Source: Ophiothrix spiculata
Lineage: Eukaryota > Echinodermata > Ophiuroidea > Amphilepidida > Ophiotrichidae
Assembly: GCA_000969725.1 (NCBI GenBank)
Contig: JXSR01S034448.1
Reading direction: 5' to 3' (one strand)
Length of the DNA: 46,915 bases
The position numbers and the translations under genes are program-made. The notes beneath the pieces were generated by a model. The model saw nothing but the letters and a program-made list of their open reading frames with translations, made no database searches and was not told the origin of the DNA. The stretch's first letter is position 1; each line of letters opens with the position of its first letter. Shown here piece by piece: positions 11,701-26,700 of the stretch.

Positions 11701-14700
11701 CCCTCAACCCCCCTTTTGCCCCCCCAAATGAAATTTGACTTTGTACATGGGTCTATGGAGAACTCCTGTTTTTGAGTTGTTCTCGCCTCCCCTGGAAACA
11801 TGTTTGCCCCCTCTCGCCCCCTCATTTCAAAAAGCTTAGTTACGCCACTGTCTGTTGAAAAGTCAGGCTCTTTGGAAATCCAAAACACGACAAAGCTTGA
11901 AAATCAGGTAAACCCTTCTGATTCAGCAACCTATATAAAATTAAATTTTCAGTGTTCTGAAAAGAATGTTCTACCAGAAGATTAATAATTCTTTGGGGAT
12001 CAATAGAGCTCAGAAAGCTCATCACAAAGTTGGGTCCATATCACACCTTGACGATTTACATTGTACAAGTAAGTAGGCACTATTTAGCACCATGCAGTGA
12101 CCGTTGGGATTGGTGTTTTTTTTACCCTGTCGCATTTGGCGGCAGAGTTTTGTTTTACCGGTTTATTCTCCCACTTTCTACTGTCAACACTTCGACAGCT
12201 TATATCTCTGGAACACAATTGCCGATTTGGAATAAATATGGGCTCAATCTATCGAATATGCAGCCATCATTTTTGTTGTCACTTATGGAGGGATCTAGAG
12301 TTATTGATCTCCAAGCCGCCCTTTCCTATTATGAGTTCCTTGATTCTATCACATTTCTTAATTTACAGACATGACACTGGCTGCTATAGAAACAATGCAG
12401 AACAACACATGTGTCCCATTTGGATGGGATGATGTAGACTCTGAGAAGATTCTCGAAGATGTTTGTGTCACCAGCTACAATCAGGTATTTACTACATCCT
12501 CAGACCAGTGACAGACAACCTTACAGTTTTGTTCATTTCTGATTCAGGAAAAAGGAATTTTGTCACAGCCAATGTTACTGTATACAAACCAAAAAAACAA
12601 ACAATGGAAATGAACCACAAGAAAACATGGCAAATCTTGCCTTGTGCATATTACACTATGGATCCGCCTGTCAGTGACTGGCGATCAAAAAAGCGAGTCC
12701 TCGACACAGACTAGGAAAAGGAGTCACAGAACAAGGAGTTATTTTTTTAATTTACTGAATTTCTAACATAGCCTTTAAACATGTACAGCTCAGCTATCAA
12801 AGAACAGGCCTTGAATACCACATTATATGTAAACCCATGTAAAGTAATGCTATATTCAATCAGGTCGACCAAGATTCTCACAAATTGATTAAGTAAAGAT
12901 TACACAGTCTAAACATCTATACACTTGAATTTACAACCAAATTTTTAGATTAATCTCTCAAATTCAATTATTAGATAGGTTGTGGAAAAACATTTCTTCT
13001 ATATTGATTCACAAGGGTAAACATGGATCGCCCAGGCTCTGAAAAAGAACACCTCTCTTCCTCCTCACATTTTGAGAAATCTTTTGATGAGAAACCACTT
13101 ATTTAGCGCAGCCTTAAACTCTTATTTTTTGTTTTTTTGGCCAACAGGTAGCTAGCAGCAGACAGCATAGCACACGACAACCGCTGACAGTGCCTATTAT
13201 GACGACAAATATTCAAGAATTTAAAGGGGGAAAGAGGTAAGAATTGCAGTTACTGGACAGTGAATATGTATCAAGTTTCACAAGGTGTGTCTGCTACCCT
13301 CCCCTCCTGTCTTGCGTGCAAAATAAGGAAAACAAAGTGGACAACTTGTCAGCATATTTCATTCACTTTTTTTTTATTAGTCACAAGCCTTTAATGTCAT
13401 ATTATAACTCAGGCTCTAATATTACTCTTTGCATTGCTTTATACAACATTTTCATTTTTTTATTTTGGCCCAATTTCACTAATTACACAAAAAAAGAAGA
13501 GAACTTCAAACTCATAAAAAACTAATGATAAATAGAAAAGATTATTGTTTCTCTGGAAAAGAAGTGTGATGAAATTGAAAATGGGCATACATTAATTTTT
13601 TATGATCATGCGTCTTGTCAAGCAGAAATCTTACCTTTATTGGAAAGGATCAGGGAATGATGCTGAAGTTAACCAATGCACATTTGACACACATAACCTG
13701 TTTGAGAGCAATTAGTATGATTAAATGCTTCCCATGGTCTAATTTTCACAACTTTACATAGAAAAAGCAAAATCTTGAGAAGGTTTTAGATTCCTGAATA
13801 CACAAAATTTACTACTGTTTCAATGTAAATTTTTTGTTAAGCAAGGGATTTAATTTCATGAATTTATCCCTTTGTGAAACAAAAATCCCACACAAAATTT
13901 AACCCTTTCACAGTAATTATAGTATTTTTTTAAAGTCAAGGCACCTCATTAAAATGTATGGGTCTTTCCACTCATGGTGAGAGGTAAAAGGATTTGCATT
14001 CATACAACCAATAGAATTGAAGTTTTGAGTAAGGCCATATAGTTAAACAGTATGTTATTCGTATCTGATGGGAAGCAAAAGCTTTTAAGGTATTTGTTAT
14101 CATTTACTACTACTATCAATACTACTTCAAACACATTTCTGCACATATATGCATTGTTTCTTCGCTGATTATACCAATGATCTTTGCTGTACAAGTAGTC
14201 AAGTTAATTGCCCCACAGTAATACATAGGCCTGTTATAAACCAAACTTCACATAAACGCAATACATGCAGGGATTGTACTCATTGATGAGAGGATCCTGG
14301 TCCTTATCTAATTAAAAATATGCTCTACCTGTGCTATTATGCAAGAGGTGCCCGGACTTTAAACAAATATTATAGTTTCTATGTTATTATTTTGAAAAGG
14401 CAACATTTTGAGAGGGATTTAAAATCGTGAATCCAGTAAATTTACTGTAGGGTTAATTTCAATATTAATTCTTTATTTTGCAAAGGGTTTAATTTCGCAA
14501 ATTGTATCCCCTTGCAAAATTAAATCCTTGAACTGTATTTTGTAGAAAGATTTCACATAAAGTGTCTCCTTAAATTGGTTTAGGGATTGTGAGGATGGCA
14601 TACATACATGTAAATGATCACAATGAAATAATCATATTGAAACATACTGTCCTTTCTTTCGACTCTGTGGCCATCGCATTGTGGAATTGAGAGGACAGGA

Positions 14701-17700
14701 TGCTGAATTTATGATTTCTTGTAAAACTATCATGCGTAATTTATCTAGATATTTGGAGTCTGGGACCCGATAGGCTTAATGCTTATTTCCCAGTCCTCCT
14801 CCACGATGTTGAATATACAGTTGATTGTACTATTTTTTAATATGTTGTTACTGTAATTTTGCATGTGGAAGAAATAAATTCTTATGTCTTATGTCTTAAA
14901 GAATTAACATAGTTTTTAAATTTACAGAGTCCTGGACAGAATGGTCGTTTTAACATTTAAAAGGCCAGACCCGCCTCTCAAAGCAGATGAACTGGAGAAG
15001 GTGGAAAGAGCACAGAGACGGTTGAAGGATGCCGAGAGTAAGGCATCCCGGAGCATCGGCCTCCTGATAGGCCTGGGCGAAGCCATCATTGATGGGACTA
15101 TGGAGAGAGAACTCCTGGAAATAAAAACTGAAATAATCAACATTGTGGACACCAAAGACCCACGCCACATTCATAATATGAGTGTTCTGATGTGGTTCAC
15201 CAAGCAGGTATGTAAGCTCAATAAGTATGTAGTGAGTTCATTTTCAGAGTGCCAAGTTCCAGAGATGCCAAAGCTGAGTACATGTTTGAGGTATAGACAT
15301 ATCAAGACTTTAACTTGTCATGTAATCAATGGTTAAGGTGTAAAATATAAATACAACTAGACTTAGACCTATCTCTGAAGAGACATGAACCCTCCCGATT
15401 GTCTTTTTTTTACATACGACTTCTGCATGCATTATTAATATATTTTGTCAAAGCTATTATAATTAAAGGGCAGATGACAGGGCCACAATTCGTCATTTGA
15501 GTGCAAGAATGTTGTATCTGCAATAGCTGCCTTACATCATAAATTTGGATTACATACTGTATTACCTCCAGTTTTGTGTCAGTGGTTCTTGAAATGGTTC
15601 TTCAGGTGCTGGTGTCAGCTGGTGTCACCTGAAGAACCATTTCAAGAACCATTGACATAAGACAGGAAGATTTTGGTGGATTTTCCCCATTCCTGTAACA
15701 AGGTATAAAACAAACATGACGAATTGACACTTTTGACCGGACAATTTGACCCCTTAAAATTTAAAATCTGATAGAATTATGAATTTGACTTTTGAACACG
15801 AGGGAAAGCTCGGAGAACGGGGTCACTATTGACAATTTTGATCGATGGTACAAGACAAACAATGTGACACCTTAATATTTGGAATCAGACAAAGTTGAAA
15901 ATGTGACCTTTCTTTTGACATTTGACCCCAGGGAAAGGTCACACAACGGGGTTACCATCGACACTTTTGATTGCTGGTCCAAAATAAACAATTTGACACC
16001 TTAAACGTTGAAATCGGACAAAGTTGAAAATATTACCTTTCCATTTACCTTTCTTTTGAATTTTGACCCAAAGGAAGGGTCGAACGATGGGGTCACTGTG
16101 GTCACTTTTGATCGTTGGTCAAACAAACAATTTGACACCTCAAACGTTGAAATCAGACAAGGTAGAAAACATATATTTTTTTCAACCAATAACTTTTGTT
16201 GACAATGTCAAGACATTTCATAGCTGTTCCTCATTGATGCAATGTGCCATTTAATTAATATCTTTTCTTAGGTACTGCTGAAGATAAACATGGCTAACAA
16301 GATGACGGATGTTTTAAAATTCATTGATGCCAGCAGTCAAAATGAGGATGATCAAAGTATTATGACCAGGTGCATGCAAGCAGCATGTAACATGGAAAGG
16401 GATGTGGTTAGTATTTTTCATATATATACTCACTGTATTTAAAATCTGAATACTACTTACTCTCAAATGCAACAGAATGATTGTGGCAGACTATTCACAT
16501 TAGCCAAATTATCTATGCTCTCGTTATACCTTGATAATTAACCTTTTTTGTTTTATTGCGCCATCTGTAAGAATAACGCATATTATGGATTACTTTGGTA
16601 GTGTTTCTGCCTGTCTGTCTGTCGCTGTGTGTTTGTGAACAAAATTGCTAACCCTGACAAAATTTGTCACAGTTTCCATATACTATAGTTTCTCTCAGAG
16701 TTGTTTTTCCCTCATTCGCGGGTTTTTTCTTTCCAACGCTTGTTGTTACACACGTATTTGCAGAGCATGATTTGTCTATTTCGATTGTTTACGCTCACGC
16801 TGTTGACATGTTAGTTACAAGTGGCGAACATGACACGATTTGAAATGAAAGACAACTTTGAGAAATAGTATAGTATTATTTTAGCATCTTGGGTCAAAGG
16901 TCATCTAGGCTCGTTATCTGTCAATGATCAAATTTATAAGACTGGTCGCCAAATCTACATTATTGTTGCATTTTCTTGGTTCGTTAGGTAGGGGTGCAGG
17001 TGTGACCTCAGCAAAAGTGGGGTCAATGGTCAGCAGATGTCAAGGACTGTTGGATACCTTGTTGAGTTCTCATAAAACTTACACACAATAGGCCTGATCA
17101 GGCTGAGGCAACTTGTGACCCCTATGTGAGGTAAAGTAGGCAAAGGTCATCTAGTTGTCAATAGATGTCAATGACTTGCTGTAATGACATTTATCCACAC
17201 TATTTGTTGGATGTCATGGACTAGGGTATACATGTGACCTCATCAAAGTTGGTTTCAAAGAACATACCGTATAGAGTCATTGAAGGTCAATACTTAATAA
17301 ACGATGATGCAGATGTAGAGCCAAGATATGGCATTTGTTTCTACAAATGGTCATTGACATTAAATGGTTTATAAGATCACAGAAAACCTCACTGTTTAAC
17401 AGATCTTAATGTTATTTCTTAATTTTAATTTTCCAGCTACAGCAAGTTTTCGTCAATCATGCAACCAATGCACGATCATGCTGTGGGATGGTCGTGTCAT
17501 TCCACACAGCCACTCTGTCTAGGCTTGTTGGAATTGAAGAGGCAAAGATTAAGGGTGCCGTCCGTAAACTCGGCGGTTGCAACTCTAAAAAGATTTATCT
17601 GCCTGCTGCAGATAAAGGAAGAACCCAAAAAAAGGGATCCCACCTTAAAGTGGAGACACTGGAAGGTTTTCCGGTGTTTCATGCTTTTTGGAAACGTAAG

Positions 17701-20700
17701 TACTCAAAAGTAATCAAAAGATAAAAAACAACATGAATTGATTGCAGACTAAGAAAGCAGTTTTGTTTTTCACAATGTTGCACTTTGCTCAATCCTCTGC
17801 AACAAGGGTTTCCAGTTTCAAAACACTGATTTGGTAACAAAAAGAAATGCATATGGTTGAATCTCTCATATCTTGAAAATACCAAACATTTTTGTAACTA
17901 TCAATTATTGCTCCTGACTGTGGTCCAATTGCCTTCCTGGTAATAGTTACTGAGATATAAAATTGTATTTCTATAACATATTGATTTGAAACAGTAGAAT
18001 AAACCTATATTTTTCAAATGGAAATTATGCAGGAAATCAAATCGGAAATTTTAAGCACTGGTTTTTAAGTTATTAATAATTATGTAGAATAAAGTTTTCA
18101 GGCAATGCTTGAATTTTGAGATACTTTATGCCTAAGTTTTTTTTAGACAATTTTTTAACACTGTGTCAATCTCGTTTTGCAATTTTGTGATCGGAATAAA
18201 AAACATCCATATTAATTAAAAATATGCCTAATTTGCCATATTGTTGTAACTGAATTAAAGATATGTATCTTGATAATGTGTATGTCAAAGTTGATGATGA
18301 TTGAGTGCTCCTAAGTACCCGTTGCTAAGGAGATTTTGTGTATAGTTGAATAGTAATCAATAAAATTGATGCTTTCACAAACCCAAACTTTAAAGCCTGT
18401 TTTCTCAAATTGCTATTTTTGAAAAGTGATCAACACGCTCTTACTTAAATAGCCATATCTTTGGAACGGATTGTTGTATCGAAATGTTTAAGGTACCAAA
18501 TTACTTGTGAAACTCTAACCTTTCTCATGATGCCAAAAACTCAACTTTGATGTCGGAACCAAAGTGTCCCCCTTTTCGGTGTGAGTCATCACATTTAAGA
18601 TTTGTGAACAGCATGTGGATTTTTCTATTAAGTGTGGAAGAAACAAAAGATCCAGAGTATCAATGTATGAAATAAATAATGGGTGTTTAATAAGAAACAT
18701 TTTAAAACATGGTTTAATTCAGTCAATAATATGCTTTTGGTCAATTGAAAAATATATACATCCTTGTATACTAGTATTTTACGGGAAATTGCCAACCATG
18801 AATTATAATAACCAGGTTTGCTGAAGTTGGTAATGAACTACACTACTGATCAAAAGCATTTGCGCATGCTTAAATACGGGTAAAAACGTAATTATTATAC
18901 CAAACCACTAAGACTCTGAAAAATCACGTTTTTATAGGTATTTAATGTATCCAATTAAAATAATCTATGTTTCCTTTAATAATCGATCTCCATAACCATA
19001 AAAATGGCCGATATCTTGGACCATATACAAATGCTCCACATAAACGTTTTGCTATGTACTTACGTAAATAACATTTTCAGGTCATAAGTTTTCCAACAAA
19101 TTTGCTGTTATGTATTTAAACACTGTTTTAGGATGTGCAGAAGAAAGTGTACAGTATGTTTGGCACGCCATATTGTCAAATGCTGCAAATGCAATTCCTG
19201 TTGAGCTCTTTAGATCTATATGTAAAAATAAATCTGGAAAAATATTATGCAATTAGTGCTGTGCTACACAGTTATTTCCATTTAACTTAAATTAGCATCA
19301 GCGTTTTTTTCCTTTCTCCAGACTTGACTGAAAAAGATGAACATCCAGGTAAGTGAATTAAAAATCACTATTTTTTCCAATGGAAAAACAAATTGTTTAT
19401 CAGAAACTAAATACGAATGAGGGGGCTCTCATATGTGGAATGGGGATGTGCAGCTAGCGATGGGTCTTTCTGTGAGAGACCATTTGTCCAAAAAAGGGGG
19501 GTCATTCAGTGACAAGACCAAAAAATATGGGATCAAACAATACAAGATAACCAGCATATCCCAGAATGAATCAATCTTTTAAACTTGTAAATGCTACCTC
19601 AGTGATTTTCTTACAAATGCACAATGCTTTATGGGAGGTTGTGAGATTTAATAAACATAATTTGTCATTAAAAATCCGGGGGGTTGTACAAAAGTGATAA
19701 CGGGAATGTGCCGCAAACTTGTGTAGCAAAATCAGTCTGTCTGGTATACCAATGGGTCCTTTTTTTGGTGGTATTTTGATGGGTCTGTTTTTCAAAAATT
19801 TTTCAAAAATCAAGAAATTTACGCCAAATTACGAGTAAATATTTGGAGAATTTTTCAATGGATGGGTCCCTTTTTCTTGAAAATTGGTATATGCATGAGT
19901 GGTACTTCAAATCTCCCAGCGGCACACCCCTACCAAAACAAAACTTGATTACACCCCCCCCCCCAGGTTAAAAATAATGCATGTTCAATCAGTCATGGTC
20001 TGAAGAACAGTAAACTAGTACACTGAGTTGATCACCTCTAGGCACATGTTGACTGGAACATGTTTCCAAAGACCTCATCCACACCTTTCCAAAGATAATC
20101 TTTTTTCATTAATACCCCATGAAAATGGCGTGTAAGTTTCATTTACATATAAGTGTCACTTTGGAGCCTGTTCAAGTTGTGTGGGGACTTTAATTCTTGA
20201 GGGATGCTGACGGCAGGGTAATAATAGGCATCAGCGCTTTGAAACAGTAGTATAAGGCGCTATATAAATGGTGTGTATTATTATTATTATTATTATTACC
20301 AAGGTTAAAATTTCATGGCTAGCTGTCAGCATTGCCTGTGATATCTTTTGCTGTAGCATATGTCCCAACATGTCACTGAGTACTGAAAACTTTGTTACGA
20401 TGTGATAATTTTCAGTTACTTAAACTTACTGAACTTGCTACATTTTCATGTGTTTCTTTCCTTTTGTTGCATAATTTAGACACTGAGAAGGAAGAAGATA
20501 ACCTGAAAGGTAAGTTATTTTGAAGCAAGAATTTAATTTCAAATTAATGTACATTTCTCAGGATTTTAATGTAATTAACATGGGAACAATTTGTTAAAAA
20601 AATTGCAAGGTTTACTTTAGACCTGTTTTAGCTGTATTGGGATAATTCTTTAAGGATGCTAGCCGGTTTCAAATTTTATTGACGGTGGTCAACATTACTG

Positions 20701-23700
20701 GTGATTTCTTTGTCATCACACCTGTCCCAACATGTGATTGTGTACTGAATACTGTGTTATGAAGTGATTATTTCACACATGTTTGTCAAATAAACTAGCT
20801 TACTTATTGAACTTACAACATTTTCATGTTTTCTTTCCATTTGTTTGCATAATTTAGAGACCAAGAAGGGAGAAGATAACTTGAAAGGTAAGTTAATTTG
20901 AAGCAAAAATTTGACCAAAATATTTTGCATTTCTCAGGATATTAATGTAATCAACATTGGGAACAATTTGTTGGAAATTTGTCAAGGTTATTTAAGGTTT
21001 ACGTTAGACCCTATTTAAGGGGGAATATGCCTTTGAAAGGCCTAAAGATGAAAATTGCAAATTCAGATAAAGGACAAAATTACCTTTCTTTTGCTTTTTG
21101 TTTGACAACAATCGGAGCTTCCGTTCAAAAGTTATGGTCGAAAATGTAANNNNNNNNNNNNNNNNNNNNNNNNNNNNNNNNNNNNNNNNNNNNNNNNNNN
21201 NNNNNNNNNNNNNNNNNNNNNNNNNNNNNNNNNNNNNNNNNNNNNNNNNNNNNNNNNNNNNNNNNNNNNNNNNNNNNNNNNNNNNNNNNNNNNNNNNNNN
21301 NNNNNNNNNNNNNNNNNNNNNNNNNNNNNNNNNNNNNNNNNNNNNNNNNNNNNNNNNNNNNNNNNNNNNNNNNNNNNNNNNNNNNNNNNNNNNNNNNNNN
21401 NNNNNNNNNNNNNNNNNNNNNNNNNNNNNNNNNNNNNNNNNNNNNNNNNNNNNNNNNNNNNNNNNNNNNNNNNNNNNNNNNNNNNNNNNNNNNNNNNNNN
21501 NNNNNNNNNNNNNNNNNNNNNNNNNNNNNNNNNNNNNNNNNNNNNNNNNNNNNNNNNNNNNNNNNNNNNNNNNNNNNNNNNNNNNNNNNNNNNNNNNNNN
21601 NNNNNNNNNNNNNNNNNNNNNNNNNNNNNNNNNNNNNNNNNNNNNNNNNNNNNNNNNNNNNNNNNNNNNNNNNNNNNNNNNNNNNNNNNNNNNNNNNNNN
21701 NNNNNNNNNNNNNNNNNNNNNNNNNNNNNNNNNNNNNNNNNNNNNNNNNNNNNNNNNNNNNNNNNNNNNNNNNNNNNNNNNNNNNNNNNNNNNNNNNNNN
21801 NNNNNNNNNNNNNNNNNNNNNNNNNNNNNNNNNNNNNNNNNNNNNNNNNNNNNNNNNNNNNNNNNNNNNNNNNNNNNNNNNNNNNNNNNNNNNNNNNNNN
21901 NNNNNNNNNGACCATAACTTTTGAACGGAAGCTCCGATTGTTGTCAAACAAAAAGCAAAAGAAAGGTAATTTTGTCCTCTATCTGAATTTGCAATTTTCA
22001 TTTTTAGGCCTTTCAAAGGCATATTCCCCCTTAAGTTACGTGGTAAGTAACTTATTTATTTCTTGCAGTTTCTTTACCTTGCGAAAGGCTTTGCCAGGGT
22101 TCTGTATCTCACATGTTTCTTTCTGCTTCATTACCCTGCCAAAGCCTTTGGTATGGTTCTGTATCTCATGTGTTTCTTTACCATGCCAAAGGCTTTGGAA
22201 GGGTTCTGTATCTCACATGTTTCTTTCTGCTTCTTCTTCTGGCAACTCTTTGATGTCTCATAACTCTGGCATACAATGATCAATTTTCACCAAACTTGGG
22301 TGAAGGGACCAGGGTCACCTCCCATTTATGTCACCTGACCCCTGACCCCTCTAAGGTTACATAGGGATCACAGGATTAAAAACTTGATTTTCACGAAAAA
22401 AGTTTCAACTCATGTACATTACATGCTATGGTCATGAAATGTGGGGACATGAAACTTCTTGACATTGTCCACAACAGTTGTGGGGTGACAAAAATGTGTG
22501 GGGTCAAATGGGGTCACAGGGGTCAAATAAAAAATGTCTAATTTTCAACCTTGTCCGATTTCAACTTTTGAGGTGTCAAATTGTTCGTCTTGGACCAATG
22601 ATTGAAAGTGTCCACGGTGACCACATCATCCGACCCTTCCTTACGGGGCAAAGGTCAAAAGAAAGGTCAATGGAAAGATCAAATTTTCAACTTTGTCCGA
22701 TTTCAACGTTTGAGGTGTCAAATTGTTTGTCTTGGACCAATGATCAAAAGTTTCCATGGTGACCCCATTGTCCGACCCTTCCTTTGGGGTCAAAGGTCAA
22801 AAGAAAGGTCAATGGAAAGGTCAAATTACCAACCTTGTCCAATTTCAAAGTTTAAGGTGTCAAATTGTTAGTCTTGGACCAGCGAGCACAAGTGTCCATG
22901 GTGACCCGTCATCCGACCTTTTCCTGGGGGTCAAAAGGTCAAAAGAAAGGTCAAGTTTTGAACTTTGTCCGATTTCAAAATTTAACGTGTCAAATTGTTC
23001 AACTTGGACCTGCCATTAAAAGTGTCAATGATGACCCTGTCATCCGATCTTTTCCTAGGGGTCAAATTTTCAACTTTGAGCAATTTCAAAGTTTAAGGTG
23101 TCAAATTGTTCGTCTTGGACAAACTATCAAAAGAGTCCATGGTGACCCCATCGCCCGACCCTTTAGGGTCAAAGACAGGTCAACGGACAGGTCAAATTTT
23201 CAACTTTGTCTGATTTCAACGTTTGAGGTGTCAAATTGTTCGTCTTGGACAAACGATCAAAAGTGTCCATAGTAATCTTATTGTCCAACCTTTCTTTGGG
23301 GTCAAAGGTCAATGGAAAGGTCAAATTACCAACTTTGTCCGATTTCAAAGGTTAAGGGGTCAAATTGTTCGTCTAGGACCAGCGATCACAAGTGTCCATG
23401 GTGACTCCGTCATCCGACCTTTTCCGGGGGGTCAAATGTCAAAAGAAAGGTCAAGTTTTGAACTTTGTCCGATTTCAAAGTTTAACGTGTCAAATTGTTC
23501 AACTTGGACCTGCAATTAAAAGTGTCAATGATGACCCTGTCATCCGATCTTTTCCTAGGGGTCAAAGGTCAAAAGAAAGGTCAAATTTTCAACCTTCTCT
23601 GATTTCAAAGTCAGGCATGATTATCTTCAGGTTTTTGGACCTGCAATCAAAAGAGTCAGCAGTGACCATATCGTCTGACCCTTCCTTAGGGGTCAAAGGT

Positions 23701-26700
23701 TAAAGTTAAAGGATAAAAGAGAATATATATCATGTTAGCATTCCACATAACTTAACTCGTGCCTTTGTAAAGGGTACAACCTCTCAAGTTTAAGCTGTGT
23801 TGGAATAATTCTTTGAGGATACTAGCAGGGTTCAAATTTTATGGACAGTGATCAACATTAGTGGTGATTTCTTTGTCATCACATCTGTCCAAACATGTGA
23901 TTGTCTCTGAATACTGTGTTATGATGTGATTGTTTCACAAACATTTGTCAAATAAACTATTACTGAACTTAAAACATTTTCATGTTTTTCTTTCCTTTTG
24001 TTGCATAATTTAGACACCAAGAAGGAAGAAGATAACCTGAAAGGTAAGTTTTTTTGAAGCAAGAATTTCATTTCAAATTAGTGTACCTTTCTCGATCAGG
24101 ATATTAATGTAGATAACATTGGGAACAATTTATTGAAATTTTTTCAAGGTTATATAAGGTTTACTTTGGACCTGTTTTAACTGTATTGGGATAATTCTTT
24201 AAGGATGCTAGCCGGTGTCAAATTTTATGGACAGTGGTCAACATTAGTGGTGATTTCTGTGTCAATACTGTGTTATGATGTGATAATTTCACAAACATTT
24301 GTCAAATAAACTATTACTGAACTTACAACATTTTCATGTTTTTCTTTCCTTTTGTTGCATAATTTAGACTCCAAGAAGAAAGAGGATAACCTGAAAGGTA
24401 AGTTTTTTTGAAGCAAGAATTTCATTTCAAATTAGTGTACCTTTCTCGATCAGGATATTAATGTAGTTAACATTGGGAACAATTTATTAAAAAATTTTCA
24501 AGGTTATATAAGGTTTATTTTGGACCTGTTTTAGCTGTATTGGGATAATTCTGTAAGGATGTTAGCCGGTTTCAAATTTTATGGACAGTGGTCAACATTA
24601 CTGGTGATTTCTTTGTCATCACATCTGTCCCAACATGTGATTGTGTACAGAATACTGAAAACTTTGTTATGATGTGATTGTTTCACAAATATTTGTCAAA
24701 ATTACTTACTGAACTTACAACATTGTCATGTTTTTCTTTCCTTTTGTTGCATAATTTAGACACTGAGAAGGAAGAAGATAACCTGAAAGGTAAGTTATTT
24801 TGAAGCAAGAATTTGATTTTAAACAAATTTAAATTTAACCCTAACCCCACTGAATCTCATTATATACTATTCCACAAAGTTAAGAAATTTGCCTAAGTAA
24901 TAATATCCTATGATATTATTAATTGGACTGGGAATCGAGAGGTCATGGGTTCAAATCCAGGTGAAAATCAGTGATTTTTGCCTTTCAAATTTCTGAGGAG
25001 AGTTTTTAAAGGAAGAAGTGGTCAAAAGTATTAGGGTTAGTAATGCGCACATATGGGTCTATGCTAACCCTGACTCCACTGAATCTCACAATATCCCATT
25101 CCACTAAGTTAAGAAATTCACGTTAGTCCAAATACGTCATAGACCTGAGTTAGCTATGAACACGAAATCGGTGCCATGGCAGCGCCTGCTCAGTGGCTTG
25201 ACATAGTGATAATTAAACCAGGAGGTACTGGGTTCAAATCCAGGTGAAAATCTGTAATTTTTGACTTTCAAATTTTCGATGAGATTGTTTTGAAACAAAG
25301 AAGTGGTCAAAATTGTAAGTGTTAAAGATTATTTCACAAATATTTGTCAAAATTACTTACTGAACTTACAACATTTTCATGTTTTTCTTTCCTTTTGTTG
25401 CATAATTTAGACACTGAGAAGGATGAAGATAACCTGAAAGGTAAGTTATTTTGATGCAAGAATTTCATTTCAAATTAGTGTACATTTCTCAGGATATTAA
25501 TGAAATTAACATTAGAAAGAATTTGTTGGAAATTTTTCCACGTTATTTAAGGATTAGTTGGAGCCTATTTAAGCAGTGTTGGGACAATTCTTTAAAGATG
25601 CTAGCAGTGTTGTAATCTTATGGACAGTGGTCAACATTTCTGGTGATTATTGTGTCTACACATCTGTCCCAACATGTGATTGTCTCTTAATACTGTGTTA
25701 TGATGTGATTGTTTCACAAACATTTGTCAAATAAACTATTACTGAACTTGCTACATTTTCATGTTTTTCTTTCCTTCTGTTGCATAATTTAGACACCAAG
25801 AAGGAAGAAGATAACCTGAAAGGTAAGTTATTTTGAAGGAAGAATTTGATTTTAAACAAATTTAAATTTAAAGATTATTTCACAAATATTTGTCAAAATT
25901 ACTTTCTGAACTTACAACATTTTCATGTTTTTCTTTCCTTTTGTTGCATAATTTAGACACCAAGAAGGACGAAGATAACCTGAAAGGTAAGTTATTTTGA
26001 AGGAAGAATTTGATTTTAAACAAATTTAAATTTAACCCTAACCCCACTGAATCTCACAATATCCCATTCCACGAAGTTAGGAAATTCACTAAAGTAATAA
26101 TGTCCTATAATATTATTAATTGGACTTGGAAGAAGGAGGTCCTGGGTTCAATCCAGGTGAAAATCCGTGATTTTCGACTTTCAAATTTATGAGGAGATAG
26201 TTCTTAAGCGAAGAAGAGGTCAAAAGTGTTGGGGTTAAAAATGCGAACATATGGGTCTATGCTATAACACTAACCCCACTGAATCTGACAATATCCCATT
26301 CCACAAAGTTAAGAAATTTGTTTAAGTCCAAATACGTTATAGACCTGAGTTAGCTATGACCATAAAATCGCTGCCATGGCAGCGCCTGCTCAGTTGCTTG
26401 ACATAGTGATAATTGAATCGGGAAGCGAGAGGTCCTGGGTTCGAATCCAGGTGAAAATCTGTGATTTTTTACTTTCAAATTTTCGATGAGAGTTTTTAAA
26501 CGAAGAAGTGGTGAAAATTGTTAGTGTTAAAGATTATTTCACAAATATTTGTCAAAATTACTTACTGAACTTACAACATTGTCATTTTTCTTTCCTTTTG
26601 TTGCATAATTTAGACACTGAGAAGGAAGAAGATAACCTGAAAGGTACGTTATTTTAAGCAAGAATTTGATTTAAACAAATAAGTGTACATTTCTCATGAT

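Noticed and set aside
13237-14200. Several frames of 60-93 codons in intron 5
   Set aside because: AT-rich, low complexity, no splice or start context and no family resemblance.
21004-22279. Long open frames of 296-393 codons
   Set aside because: They run through 760 N and exist only because N contains no stop.
22478-23703. Overlapping frames with repeated CQIVRLGP-like peptides
   Set aside because: The minisatellite unit is open in several frames; there is no start context or splice logic, and a gene in this tract is not needed to explain the openness.
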